Part shown: positions 1 through 6,827 of the stretch, one piece after another
How positions within the stretch are numbered: the stretch's first letter is position 1
Layout of the letters: each line of letters starts with the position of its first letter
Assembly: GCA_021463145.1 (NCBI GenBank)
Contig: JAJTWZ010000042.1
Location: 1 to 37,227, forward strand
Direction of reading: 5' to 3'
Source: Blastocatellia bacterium
GTDB lineage: Bacteria > Acidobacteriota > Blastocatellia > UBA7656 > JADIYM01
Length of the DNA stretch: 37,227 nt
Translations under genes and position numbers: made by a program
The notes under the pieces: model-generated
Databases searched by the model: none
What the model saw: the letters and a program-made list of their open reading frames with translations, nothing else
Told to the model about the DNA's origin: nothing

Positions 1-312
1 ACGTCGTTCACTCCATACGTCGTCGCCGAGACCCAGCCGTTCGGCGCCACGTTCGACGGCGGCGACAGCTTGCTGTCGGTTCCGAGCGCGTACACGAGGG
101 TGCCCGGGGACAGCCTTCCTGCGAGACAAACCTCTGCGGCTCAGTGGCTTACCGAAGCGTACGGAGACAAGCCCGTGCACATCGAGAACGCTTCAATCCC
201 GTCCGAAGCCAACGGCTGGCCACCGGTCAGAAAGTCCGCGATTCCTGGATTGGTGGGTGTCAACCTCGCTGCTAGGGCCACCCTCTACCGAATTTTTTCA
301 TCCAAGCCGTGA
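1..312 (+). other. Ambiguous partial coding signal at window edge
   Basis: Frame 1 is open from base 1 to a TGA at 310-312. Only the first 110 or so bases have the strong G/C wobble bias of real genes here. The opposite strand over the same stretch is also open and reads sensibly (around ALGTDSKLSPP, then NGWVSATTYGVND), and both frames share wobble positions, so strand cannot be decided. After about base 115 codon bias decays and nothing recognisable follows. It is either the tail of a plus-strand gene or a minus-strand gene cut off near base 115. No function is proposed. Confidence 0.2.
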
Positions 313-585
313 ATACGGGGGAGGAAAGGTAGCCTAGGAAGGGAGGGGGGCACGAGGCGTGCTCTGTCTCGCTCGCAACAGTCAAGGCCTGCAAGGAGCG
401 AAAATTCTCTGACTCCTGGTACAAGCCCCAGTCCAGAGTCTTTCGCGGAAAGCACGACTGTCCTTGGGAAAGTTGGGAAAGCGCCAGGGAAAGCCGGGAA
501 AGTCCCACTTGTCCACTGTTTCGTTGAAGTGGCATCTAGTTCTTGACGCTGGACCATTCAAGGACTCTTCGCGCTCGTGGGGGAC

Positions 586-880
586 GACCGCGGAGCGGTC
601 GAAGGAAATAGCCGTGGGTCGAACGGGGGCGAGTGCAACGAGCCAACGTGCGACCCGCGGTACCTCCTCCACCCAGAGCGCGGCGACCGCGGTCGCATCG
701 TCCGTCCCAATGCGCGCCGGTGGCGACGCAATCGACGTTGTGTCCCGGCAAAGAGGCATCTCTCTCTTGGCCGAAGATCGAGATTCGTACGGCTCGAACT
801 GCGAACCCAATGCGACCGCTCCGCGGTCGGCGTGGTTGGGCACGCGGTTCCGCGGGTCGCGCGCTTGCTCGCTGCGCTCG
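586..880. repeat. Palindrome-armed repeat cassette, copy 1 (core orientation A)
   Basis: The left arm starts with the hairpin GACCGC-GGA-GCGGTC (586-600), then a GCCGTGGGTCG block, a GAGTGCAACGAGC block and a GACCCGCGGTACC block. The core (691-817) is bounded by GGTCGCAT (691-698) and ATGCGACC (810-817). The right arm carries GCTCCGCGGTCGG, GGTTCCGCGGGTCG and GACCCACGGCT, an inverted version of the left arm. The same cassette lies at 36870-37186 with its core reversed. Confidence 0.75.
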
Positions 881-1030
881 GCCGCGCGCGACCCACGGCT
901 ATTTCATCGACCGCTCCGCGGTCGCGGGCTCGCCGCGCGCGACCCACGGCTATTGAATCGACCGCTCCGCAGTCGCGGACTCGCCTGCGCGCGACCCACG
1001 GCTATTTCATCGCTCGCTCCGCGGTCGTCC
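881..1030. repeat. 51-bp tandem repeat, about three copies
   Basis: Copies begin at 881, 932 and 983. Each contains GCGCGACCCACGGCTATT followed by a GACCGCTCC-GCGGTC type hairpin; copy 2 has GCAGTC and copy 3 starts CGCTCGC, so the units have diverged. The same unit recurs twice at 26312-26413. It forms the extended right arm of the palindrome cassette. Confidence 0.75.
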
Positions 1031-1061
1031 CGATCCTTGGTCCGGCCGGGCGCTCTTCGAG

Positions 1062-1118
1062 GCCGACTTCTGCTCACGCTGCCGACTTCCGCTCACGCTG
1101 CCGACTTCCGCTCGCACT
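1062..1118. repeat. 19-bp tandem repeat, three copies
   Basis: Copies occupy 1062-1080, 1081-1099 and 1100-1118, with unit GCCGACTTCCGCTCACGCT. The first differs at one base and the third at two. It sits just beyond the 3' end of the minus-strand SulP gene. Confidence 0.8.
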
Positions 1119-1145
1119 GCCGCGGTTGCACATGCTCCCACGGCC

Positions 1146-2852
1146 TCACTGCTCCCGGCCCTGGTCTTCTTCGGACCGACCGGAGGCGCCACGCTGGCTG
1201 TCTTCGACGGCGTCGAAAAGTGTCGTGTGACGGTTTACCGGACCTGCCGACGGCTCGAGTCCCACGGCCCGCAGCATGTCCCGCACCTGCGAGTGCGTCT
1301 CGACCATCCGGAACTCGATGCCCCGGCGCCTCAGATCCTTGCTCATCCTGATCAGCATACGCGCGCCAGCCAGATCGACGACCGGCGTCGACGAGAGATC
1401 GGCGACGACCACCCTCAGCAGTGAAGCTCCGGCCTCGACTCGATCCACTATGGCTTTCGAGACGTTGTCGACGTTGAAGTACAGCAACGCCGCCTCGACG
1501 CGGAACGCGAGCACCCCGGGAATCTCTTCGTTGTCGGGATTCCGCGCGCGGTCGCCGAACCGGTTCGTCCCCGGAATCCTCCCGAGAAACGCCACGTGCG
1601 GCGACGCCGCGCGGCGAATCAGAAGCAGAATCGACGCGACGGCCGCAAGCAGCACGCCTTTGAGGATGCCGAGCAGCAACACGCCGCCGAGCGCAACGAG
1701 CGCAACGTGGAACTCGAGCCGGCTGATTCGCCGAAGCTTGAGGATCTCTGGGATGTTGATGAGCCCCTTCACCGCCACGAGCACGATGGCCGCAAGCACG
1801 GCTTTCGGCAGGTCGCGCACGAGCCCGGTAAGAAACAACAGGCAGGCGGCGAGAGCAATCGACGCGAATACGAGCGATAGTGGCGTCTTGGCTCCCGCCT
1901 TCTCGTTAACTGCCGACTGCGAGAGACCGCCGGCGACCGGATACCCGTGCCCGATCGACGCCGCCAGGTTCGCGACGCCAAGCCCCAGCAATTCCTGACG
2001 CACGTCGACCGCGTATCCATGTTTGGCCGCAAACGCCTTCGCCGCGGAAACGCTTTCGATGTATGCAAGCAGCAGACACGCGAAGGCGAGCGGAATGACG
2101 CCGTCGATGTCGCGAGCCCGAAGCTCGGGGAAGGCGATCTCGGGAAGGCCGCTCGGGATCTCTCCAACAGTCACGACGCCGTAGGTTCCGAGCGACAGGA
2201 ACCCAACGGCTGCAATCGATCCCGCCACGACAAACAGCGCGATCGGCCGCCCAGGCAGCAGACGGTCTCCGACAAGGAGTAGCAGGAGCGCCGTCGCGGC
2301 CACCGCGGTCGTCACGGGGTTCAGCCCGGAGATCTGCGAGACGATCAAACCCACCCGCTCGAAGAAATGGTCGCCGCCTCCAGCCACGCCGAAGAATGCC
2401 GGCAACTGCGTCATCGCTATGCTGATCCCGGCCCCCGCCTTGAAGCCGAGCAGGATCGTCTCGCTGATGAAGCTCGTGAGCGTGCTGAGCCGCAGCATCC
2501 ACGCGATCACGCTCAGCACGGCGAAAGTCAACGCGGCGAGCGCCGCGATCTGCGCATGATGCACCGGGTCGCCGAGAGCCAGCCCCGCGACGGTCGTCCC
2601 CACCAGCATCGAGATGGCTGACGTCGGCCCCACGGCGAGATGCTTCGACGAGCCGAACAACGCATACCCGATACCGCCGAGTATGTAGCCGTAGATGCCG
2701 GTTTCCGGCGGCAACCCGGCGAGTGCGGCATAGGCCAGCGAAACGGGAACGGCGTACGCAGCCAGCGTGATCCCGGCGATGAAGTCCGGACCAAGCCAGC
2801 TCATCCGGTACGCCGCCATCCACTGTCGAGGAGGAAAGAGTGACCAGTTCAC
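1146..2852 (-). CDS. SulP family anion permease with STAS domain
   Basis: Inner-membrane transporter of the SulP/SLC26 family, which moves sulfate, bicarbonate or other anions by proton or sodium symport; the substrate cannot be read from sequence. The N-terminal region has the family opening (GPDFIAGITLAAYAVPVSLAYAALAGLP), followed by about a dozen hydrophobic segments. A cytoplasmic STAS domain fills the last 110 or so residues (from FRVEAALLYFNVD through DLSSTPVVDLAG). The frame is open upstream to an ATG at 2939. I chose GTG at 2852 because GGAG lies six bases before it (2862-2859), the protein then begins just before the family's first helix, and the upstream extension would run through the palindromic operator at 2897-2914. 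That gives 568 residues, normal for the family. The gene stands alone and diverges from the secreted protein at 3007. Family assignment is sure; start is likely. Confidence 0.93.
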   Translation of the reverse strand: MNWSLFPPRQWMAAYRMSWLGPDFIAGITLAAYAVPVSLAYAALAGLPPETGIYGYILGGIGYALFGSSKHLAVGPTSAISMLVGTTVAGLALGDPVHHAQIAALAALTFAVLSVIAWMLRLSTLTSFISETILLGFKAGAGISIAMTQLPAFFGVAGGGDHFFERVGLIVSQISGLNPVTTAVAATALLLLLVGDRLLPGRPIALFVVAGSIAAVGFLSLGTYGVVTVGEIPSGLPEIAFPELRARDIDGVIPLAFACLLLAYIESVSAAKAFAAKHGYAVDVRQELLGLGVANLAASIGHGYPVAGGLSQSAVNEKAGAKTPLSLVFASIALAACLLFLTGLVRDLPKAVLAAIVLVAVKGLINIPEILKLRRISRLEFHVALVALGGVLLLGILKGVLLAAVASILLLIRRAASPHVAFLGRIPGTNRFGDRARNPDNEEIPGVLAFRVEAALLYFNVDNVSKAIVDRVEAGASLLRVVVADLSSTPVVDLAGARMLIRMSKDLRRRGIEFRMVETHSQVRDMLRAVGLEPSAGPVNRHTTLFDAVEDSQRGASGRSEEDQGREQ

Positions 2853-2896
2853 GGCGTTCTCCGGCACCAGAGTCTCTTGCGCGACAGGCGATGTCC

Positions 2897-2914
2897 ATTG
2901 GACCTTGGTCTCAT
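2897..2914. promoter_or_regulatory. Palindromic operator, site 1 (SulP / 3007 divergent region)
   Basis: ATTGGACCTTGGTCTCAT is an imperfect copy of ATTGGACC-NN-GGTCCAAT, matching 6 of 8 bases in the right half. It lies 45 bp upstream of the SulP GTG and 93 bp upstream of the ATG at 3007. Unlike the other four sites it has no TAGNNT box at the shared spacing on either side, so its target gene is uncertain. Confidence 0.6.
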
Positions 2915-3006
2915 CCGAATTGCACCGAACCGGCCGCACGCGGAATCCCGTCTCGTCCAGTGCGTGGTAACGTAACGACCGTCAGAAATCACCTCCGGAG
3001 TCGACC

Positions 3007-3606
3007 ATGCGACGAACACCAATCCTCCTTGCGATCGCCACGATCTTCATTGCGTCGAGCGCGTTCGCGTCCGACACCAAGCTCGTGACCACGTCGAAGA
3101 ATCCTGCGGCGAAACCGGCGGTCTTCAACAAGGTCGTCGTCGTCGTTGCGGCTGCGGACGCCGACCTGCGCCGGCGGGCCGAGGGCGGCCTCGCGCGCCG
3201 GGTTAAGAACGCCGTAGCGGCGACTACGCTCATTCCAGACGTCCCACTCGACGACCGGGAGGGGATCAAGAAGGCGATCCGCGACAGCGGCGCCGACGGC
3301 GTACTTCTCGTGCGGCCACTCGGCATCACGGAAGACGTGAACATGGAGGCCACGGAACAGTACGTCGTCGAATACCCGTCGCTCTGGAGTTACTGGGACT
3401 CGAACTACATGGTCGTGACGCGGCCTGGAGCCGTGACCATCGAGAAGGTCGTCACGCTCGAAATCGCGATTTTCTCAGTCGCGAGCGAGCAGGTCGTCTG
3501 GGCCGGCCGCGCGAAGACGACGAATCCGAAGTCGCTGCGCCTGTTTCTCGACGAGATCGTGAAACTCGGTTCGCGAGAACTCAAGAAGCAGGGACTGGTC
3601 GCGTAA
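3007..3606 (+). CDS. Secreted protein of unknown function
   Basis: 199 residues. The N-terminus is a signal peptide (MRRTPILLAIATIFIASSAFAS, cleavage after AFA), so the mature protein is periplasmic or exported. It has no lipobox cysteine. The mature part starts with a hydrophobic beta strand (KVVVVVAAADADLRRRAEGGLARRV), then a GADGVLLVRPLG strand, a Tyr/Trp-rich segment (VEYPSLWSYWDSNY) and a C-terminal VVWAGRAKT...NPKSLRLFLDEIVKLGSRELKKQGLV. This arrangement resembles small envelope proteins with a CsgG/TolB-N-like alpha/beta fold, but I do not recognise a named family with confidence. GGAG lies seven bases before the ATG. It converges on the gene at 3677, with a nested hairpin between them. 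Confidence 0.8.
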   Translation: MRRTPILLAIATIFIASSAFASDTKLVTTSKNPAAKPAVFNKVVVVVAAADADLRRRAEGGLARRVKNAVAATTLIPDVPLDDREGIKKAIRDSGADGVLLVRPLGITEDVNMEATEQYVVEYPSLWSYWDSNYMVVTRPGAVTIEKVVTLEIAIFSVASEQVVWAGRAKTTNPKSLRLFLDEIVKLGSRELKKQGLVA

Positions 3607-3619
3607 TCTATACCGTCTA

Positions 3620-3670
3620 CGCTCCGCATCTGGGTTCGTGAACGTCCTTCACGCAAGAAGATGCGGAGCG
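3620..3670. terminator. Bidirectional nested-hairpin terminator
   Basis: CGCTCCGCATCT (3620-3631) pairs perfectly with AGATGCGGAGCG (3659-3670). Inside the loop, CGTGAA (3637-3642) pairs with TTCACG (3648-3653). It lies between two convergent genes. There is no clear U-tract, so its function as a terminator is inferred from position. Confidence 0.65.
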
Positions 3671-3676
3671 ACACAC

Positions 3677-4165
3677 CTATCGCGTCCGGTACACGAAGAA
3701 AGACATGGTCACCGGGCTCCGCGAATTGTTGTAGGCAAGGGCCCGATAGCGGGGGAACCCGACGTCGAACCTCTGCTGCGCGCCCATGAAATAGGGTGAG
3801 CCTTTCGACGTCGCGTTGACCGTGATCTCGAGCGAAGCCGGAAGCAATCCCATCCCGCTGAACGCCTGATCGAATGGGGCGACGTCGGGGATGAGGATCA
3901 CGCCTACGGTTCCTCCCGCCTCGTCCACGCCGAGCATCTGACCCGCGATGTTGAGCGTGATCCTCTCGCAGCCGTCGGTATCGATCGTGCCGAGATCGAC
4001 GAGCGACCTTGTTTCGCTGCGACGCACCGGTGGCACCGAAACGCCTTTGACTCCAAAGAACTCGGACGCCCCCTCCATCTGCTGGATAGTCCCCTGTCCG
4101 AATGCAGTCGACGGAATGAACGCCACCGCAAGTGAAACGAGTGCAAGAAGTGTCGTGCGAAGCAT
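3677..4165 (-). CDS. Small secreted protein of unknown function
   Basis: 162 residues with a clear signal peptide (MLRTTLLALVSLAVAFIPSTAFGQ). The mature part is about 138 residues of predicted beta character: a segment reading GTIDTDGCERITLNIAGQM, a strand VGVILIPDV, and a C-terminal strand reading PVTMSFFVYRTR. The alternation looks like a small beta-sandwich, but no family is recognised. GGAGGG lies a few bases before the ATG. A TAGTTT -10-like box (4198-4193) sits 31.5 bp from the centre of the palindrome at 4221-4238, so this gene is probably one of the targets of the palindrome-binding regulator. It shares the intergenic region with the divergent gene at 4325. Confidence 0.82.
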   Translation of the reverse strand: MLRTTLLALVSLAVAFIPSTAFGQGTIQQMEGASEFFGVKGVSVPPVRRSETRSLVDLGTIDTDGCERITLNIAGQMLGVDEAGGTVGVILIPDVAPFDQAFSGMGLLPASLEITVNATSKGSPYFMGAQQRFDVGFPRYRALAYNNSRSPVTMSFFVYRTR

Positions 4166-4220
4166 CTGTGGCCCTCCCTCGGCCTGAGACCGAAACTACG
4201 AGCGGCACTCGACACGGTCA

Positions 4221-4238
4221 ATGGGACCAAGGTCTCAT
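4221..4238. promoter_or_regulatory. Palindromic operator, site 2 (leftward gene 3677-4165)
   Basis: ATGGGACCAAGGTCTCAT keeps the GACC-NN-GGTC core. Its centre (4229.5) is 31.5 bp from the first base of a minus-strand TAGTTT box (4198-4193) and 24 bp from the centre of the neighbouring site 3. If that box is a -10, the site is centred near -43, a typical position for a class II activator. Confidence 0.7.
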
Positions 4239-4244
4239 GTGGTC

Positions 4245-4262
4245 ATTGGCCCATGGTCCAAT
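4245..4262. promoter_or_regulatory. Palindromic operator, site 3 (rightward gene 4325)
   Basis: ATTGGCCCATGGTCCAAT is a near-perfect palindrome. Its centre (4253.5) is 31.5 bp from the first base of a plus-strand TAGCAT box (4285-4290), which would place transcription start near 4297, about 28 bases before the ATG at 4325. The geometry mirrors site 2. Confidence 0.72.
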
Positions 4263-4324
4263 ACCGACGGTCGGCTCGGCCTCATAGCATGTGTGCGCCA
4301 ATTGACAACGGGAGTTCATAGAGA

Positions 4325-5395
4325 ATGCGATTCAGTACAGCCTCCATTATCTCGACGGGAATGCGGTTCGGCCTCGTGGCTCTTCTAGCGGCCGCTTCCC
4401 AATCCGGCAACGCAGCGGGTGCCCAGAAAGCCAAGAAGTCGAAGTCTCCAAAGAAGCCGGTTGCGACCGCAGCCAGTTCTACTGACGGACCGATGGTCGC
4501 AACCGTGCCGTTCCGCGAGCGCAACGGCAAAGACGTGTTCAATGCATCGGGAATCGTGGCGCTCGGCGACTCGCGCTTCGTGTTCGTCGACAACAATACG
4601 AACGACGCGCTGTTCGAGCTCGACCTCGCGCCGGACGGCTCGCAGGCCGCGCCGATCAAGCGCCTGCCGCTTCGCGGCCTAGCACCGGGAAGCGTGGACG
4701 ACATCGAAGACCTCGCACTCGCCGAGATCGGCGGCCGGCGCTACATCTTCGCCACGCCGTCGTTCTCTCTGATGAAAGGCAAAGGGAAGGGAGGGAGTGC
4801 GCCGGCCGTGCGGCCCAGTGCGCTGCTCAGGATCGCCGTAGGCGACGACGGATCGTTGACTACGGAGGCGATGACCGGCTTCCGCGACTGGTTCGTCAAG
4901 AATGTGCCCGCGGTTTCGGCCTCGGCAACGAAGTCGGCCGATGTCGGCGGACTCAACGTCGAAGGCCTGGGCTGGGATGCCGAGCGTTCGACACTTCTGT
5001 TCGGCGTGCGTACACCGCTGGTCGACGGGTTGCCGATCCTCGTTCCGGTTCGACTCAAAGCGACGGACGGCCCCTGGACGACGGCTAACCTCGAGGCCCT
5101 CGCACCAATCAAGTTGCAGATCGATCGCGGCGCCGGTGCTCAGGGGGTACGCGGTGTGACGACGAGATACCAGGGCAAGGGATTTCTCGTCGTCGTCGCG
5201 AACGCTATGAGCGGTGGGAAGGAACCGTTCGTCGTCTACGCCTGGGAAGGTCTCGATTCGGGCGCGGTTTCGAAGTTTCCGCACGCCTTCGCGAGCCAGG
5301 TGAAGGCCGAGGGACTGGCCGTCGGCACCATTGGCGGCAAGCCTGTAGTCGTGGTGGTCGACGATGGTGGCGGTTTCGGCGTCGTGTGGTTGTAG
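4325..5395 (+). CDS. Exported DUF3616-like protein
   Basis: 356 residues. A signal peptide begins either at the first Met or at Met13 (MRFGLVALLAAASQSGNAAGA), followed by a Lys-rich linker and then a beta-propeller-like domain. Strands include NASGIVALGDSRFVFVDNNT, DDIEDLALAEIGGRRYIFATPS, and GLNVEGLGWDAERSTLLFGVRTPL, which is the DUF3616 signature (LNIEGL, then a GxR-P segment). The family is uncharacterised; the fold resembles esterase-like or phytase-like propellers, so a periplasmic hydrolase is possible but unproven. GGGAG precedes the ATG. The gene probably starts an operon with the secreted protein at 5425 (29-base gap). Operator site 3 with a TAGCAT box lies just upstream. Confidence 0.8.
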   Translation: MRFSTASIISTGMRFGLVALLAAASQSGNAAGAQKAKKSKSPKKPVATAASSTDGPMVATVPFRERNGKDVFNASGIVALGDSRFVFVDNNTNDALFELDLAPDGSQAAPIKRLPLRGLAPGSVDDIEDLALAEIGGRRYIFATPSFSLMKGKGKGGSAPAVRPSALLRIAVGDDGSLTTEAMTGFRDWFVKNVPAVSASATKSADVGGLNVEGLGWDAERSTLLFGVRTPLVDGLPILVPVRLKATDGPWTTANLEALAPIKLQIDRGAGAQGVRGVTTRYQGKGFLVVVANAMSGGKEPFVVYAWEGLDSGAVSKFPHAFASQVKAEGLAVGTIGGKPVVVVVDDGGGFGVVWL

Positions 5396-5424
5396 AGTGT
5401 GGGACCATCGAAGGAGGCAGACAT

Positions 5425-6015
5425 ATGCGAACAGTCGTTGGCTTGATTGCAGTCGCCGCGTTTCTTTCAATGACACCGATGGCGGGCGCCAGGCTTCGAG
5501 GCCCGCAAGGGATGCCGCCGCTCAAGCCCATGGCGACGTTCCGGTTCGACCGCTATGCCGTCGACTATCCGAGGGCCTATTCTCCGCAGCCTCTGTTTCC
5601 CGGGGATCCAGGCGGGTTCTTCATCCAGACCCGTCCGTTCGGATTCCTGTTCGTCATCTTGTCGCGTGAGGGCGAAGACACCGTCATTCCGCAGGGACGG
5701 GCGCTCGCCGACGCGCTCGTCGCGCGCCTGGGCCGGGGGGATCGGGTCGTAAGCGCGGTTGCGGACACGATTCCGGCGAATCGCTATCCTCCGAACATCA
5801 CGCTCGGGAAGTCGCTCGACGCCGTCACGTCGAACGGTTTGAACCTGCACGGAGAGTTCTACTTGACCACGATCGGCGGGAGAAAGGTCCTGGCTGGATT
5901 CGCGACCCTTTCGGGCACGAACGTGAAGCCCGAATTCAAGCCGCTGCTCACGCCCTACCCTGCCGACGTCGAGCAGGATTTTCTGTCCATGATCGCAACG
6001 CTTCGAACCGCCTGA
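5425..6015 (+). CDS. Secreted protein of unknown function
   Basis: 196 residues from the ATG at 5425, chosen because GGAGG lies seven bases upstream and the protein then opens with a signal peptide (MRTVVGLIAVAAFLSMTPMAGA). An in-frame ATG at 5386 overlaps the previous gene and would bury the signal peptide. The mature part has ATFRFDRYAVDYPRAY, then PGGFFIQTRPFGFLFVILSREGED, and a C-terminal FLSMIATLRTA helix typical of PsbP-like/DUF1795-like small envelope proteins that end in a helix carrying 'ML.SL'. That resemblance is weak. It follows the DUF3616-like gene by 29 bases and is probably cotranscribed with it. Confidence 0.78.
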   Translation: MRTVVGLIAVAAFLSMTPMAGARLRGPQGMPPLKPMATFRFDRYAVDYPRAYSPQPLFPGDPGGFFIQTRPFGFLFVILSREGEDTVIPQGRALADALVARLGRGDRVVSAVADTIPANRYPPNITLGKSLDAVTSNGLNLHGEFYLTTIGGRKVLAGFATLSGTNVKPEFKPLLTPYPADVEQDFLSMIATLRTA

Positions 6016-6040
6016 AGTCCTGGCCGGAGCTCGACCGTTG

Positions 6041-6748
6041 ATGAAGCTCGCGTCGAGAATCTCGAGGTGGTACTTCCGGCAACGCTACGCGGTTCTTTTC
6101 TATTCTCTGCTGACGACGATCGCGCTCGAGCCCGCGTTCGGAATTGTAGTCGAGCACGCGCCGCTCACCCGGCTGCTACTTGCTGCGAACCTCGTGCTCG
6201 CGGTGCTGTCGTCGATGACGGGTACGATGCGCCGCGGCATGCTCGCCGTGGCGCTTCTCGTCTCGGTGGCGCAAGCGCCGTCCAGGCTTCTGTTTGGGAC
6301 GGACATCTCGACGGGACGGCTGTTGGTCTGGGCCGTCGTCGCAATCATGTCCACGGCGTGCTGCGTCATCTACACGATGCGTGGCCGTCGAGTGGACGGC
6401 CGGCACGTCTACGCGGCATTGAGCGCCTACCTGCTCGCCGGCATCGTGTTCGGCTCGTTTCATCACCTGGTGGAGATTGCCGTTCCAGGGTCGTACTCGA
6501 TCCTCGGTGTCCCGCTTCAAGGCACTTTCGCGATCGAGGAATCCATTTACTTCAGTTTCGTGACTCTTGCGACGCTCGGGTACGGCGACATCATTCCGCT
6601 GACGGGTGCGGCGCGCGGTATTGCCACGGTCGAGGCCCTTACCGGTCAACTCTACCTCGCGGTCATGATCGCCCGAATCGTGAGTCTCTACGCAACGGAG
6701 AGGCCGCAACGCTCCTCCAGGGGTGAAGATCAGAGCCTGGATCGATAA
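6041..6748 (+). CDS. Two-helix-pore potassium channel family protein
   Basis: 235 residues, inner membrane. Four N-terminal hydrophobic segments (about residues 18-36, 44-58, 66-80 and 94-112) precede a typical K+ channel pore module: outer helix (about 124-146), pore helix and selectivity filter TLGYGDIIP (178-186), then inner helix ending near residue 225. The GYGD filter is intact, so potassium selectivity is expected. No RCK/TrkA-N domain follows; the cytoplasmic tail is only about 15 residues and charged. The N-terminal helices lack the regular Arg repeats of a voltage sensor. Start: ATG at 6041, or TTG three bases earlier, with GGAG at 6026-6029. It follows the secreted protein by 25 bases and may belong to the same transcript. 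Confidence 0.88.
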   Translation: MKLASRISRWYFRQRYAVLFYSLLTTIALEPAFGIVVEHAPLTRLLLAANLVLAVLSSMTGTMRRGMLAVALLVSVAQAPSRLLFGTDISTGRLLVWAVVAIMSTACCVIYTMRGRRVDGRHVYAALSAYLLAGIVFGSFHHLVEIAVPGSYSILGVPLQGTFAIEESIYFSFVTLATLGYGDIIPLTGAARGIATVEALTGQLYLAVMIARIVSLYATERPQRSSRGEDQSLDR

Positions 6749-6753
6749 GAACC

Positions 6754-6788
6754 GGGTGCGGTGCTACCCGGGTAGAACAACCGCACCC
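6754..6788. terminator. Bidirectional nested-hairpin terminator
   Basis: GGGTGCGGT (6754-6762) pairs perfectly with ACCGCACCC (6780-6788), and the loop contains the palindrome CTACCC-GGGTAG (6764-6775). It separates the convergent potassium-channel and M16 genes. Confidence 0.7.
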
Positions 6789-6827
6789 AGCCGCTGCCGC
6801 TACCGGCCCTGATCTTTCGCTGCGAAG

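Larger units (their letters stand above)
313..1145. other. Non-coding, repeat-rich stretch
   Basis: About 830 bases with no convincing gene. It contains four GGGAAAG motifs in 466-502, a palindrome-armed cassette (586-880), a 51-bp tandem repeat (881-1030) and a 19-bp tandem repeat (1062-1118). Long open frames on both strands here are products of G+C-rich repeat sequence: the same peptide-like patterns recur at 26250-26410 and 36870-37190 in different frames, which argues against coding. Confidence 0.7.

Noticed and set aside
586-1030. CRISPR array
   Set aside because: The repeats are palindrome-rich, 51 bp apart with no unique spacers of uniform length, and no cas gene is present.
464-1351. 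Long plus-strand frame of 295 codons
   Set aside because: It runs through cassette, 51-bp and 19-bp repeats, is rich in Arg/Ala/Ser, overlaps the SulP 3' end, and the same repeat DNA is open in other frames elsewhere.
5399-5408. Possible sixth operator (GTGGGACCAT) before the gene at 5425
   Set aside because: Only one half-site is present; the right half (CGAAGG) does not pair, and there is no TAGNNT box at the shared spacing.
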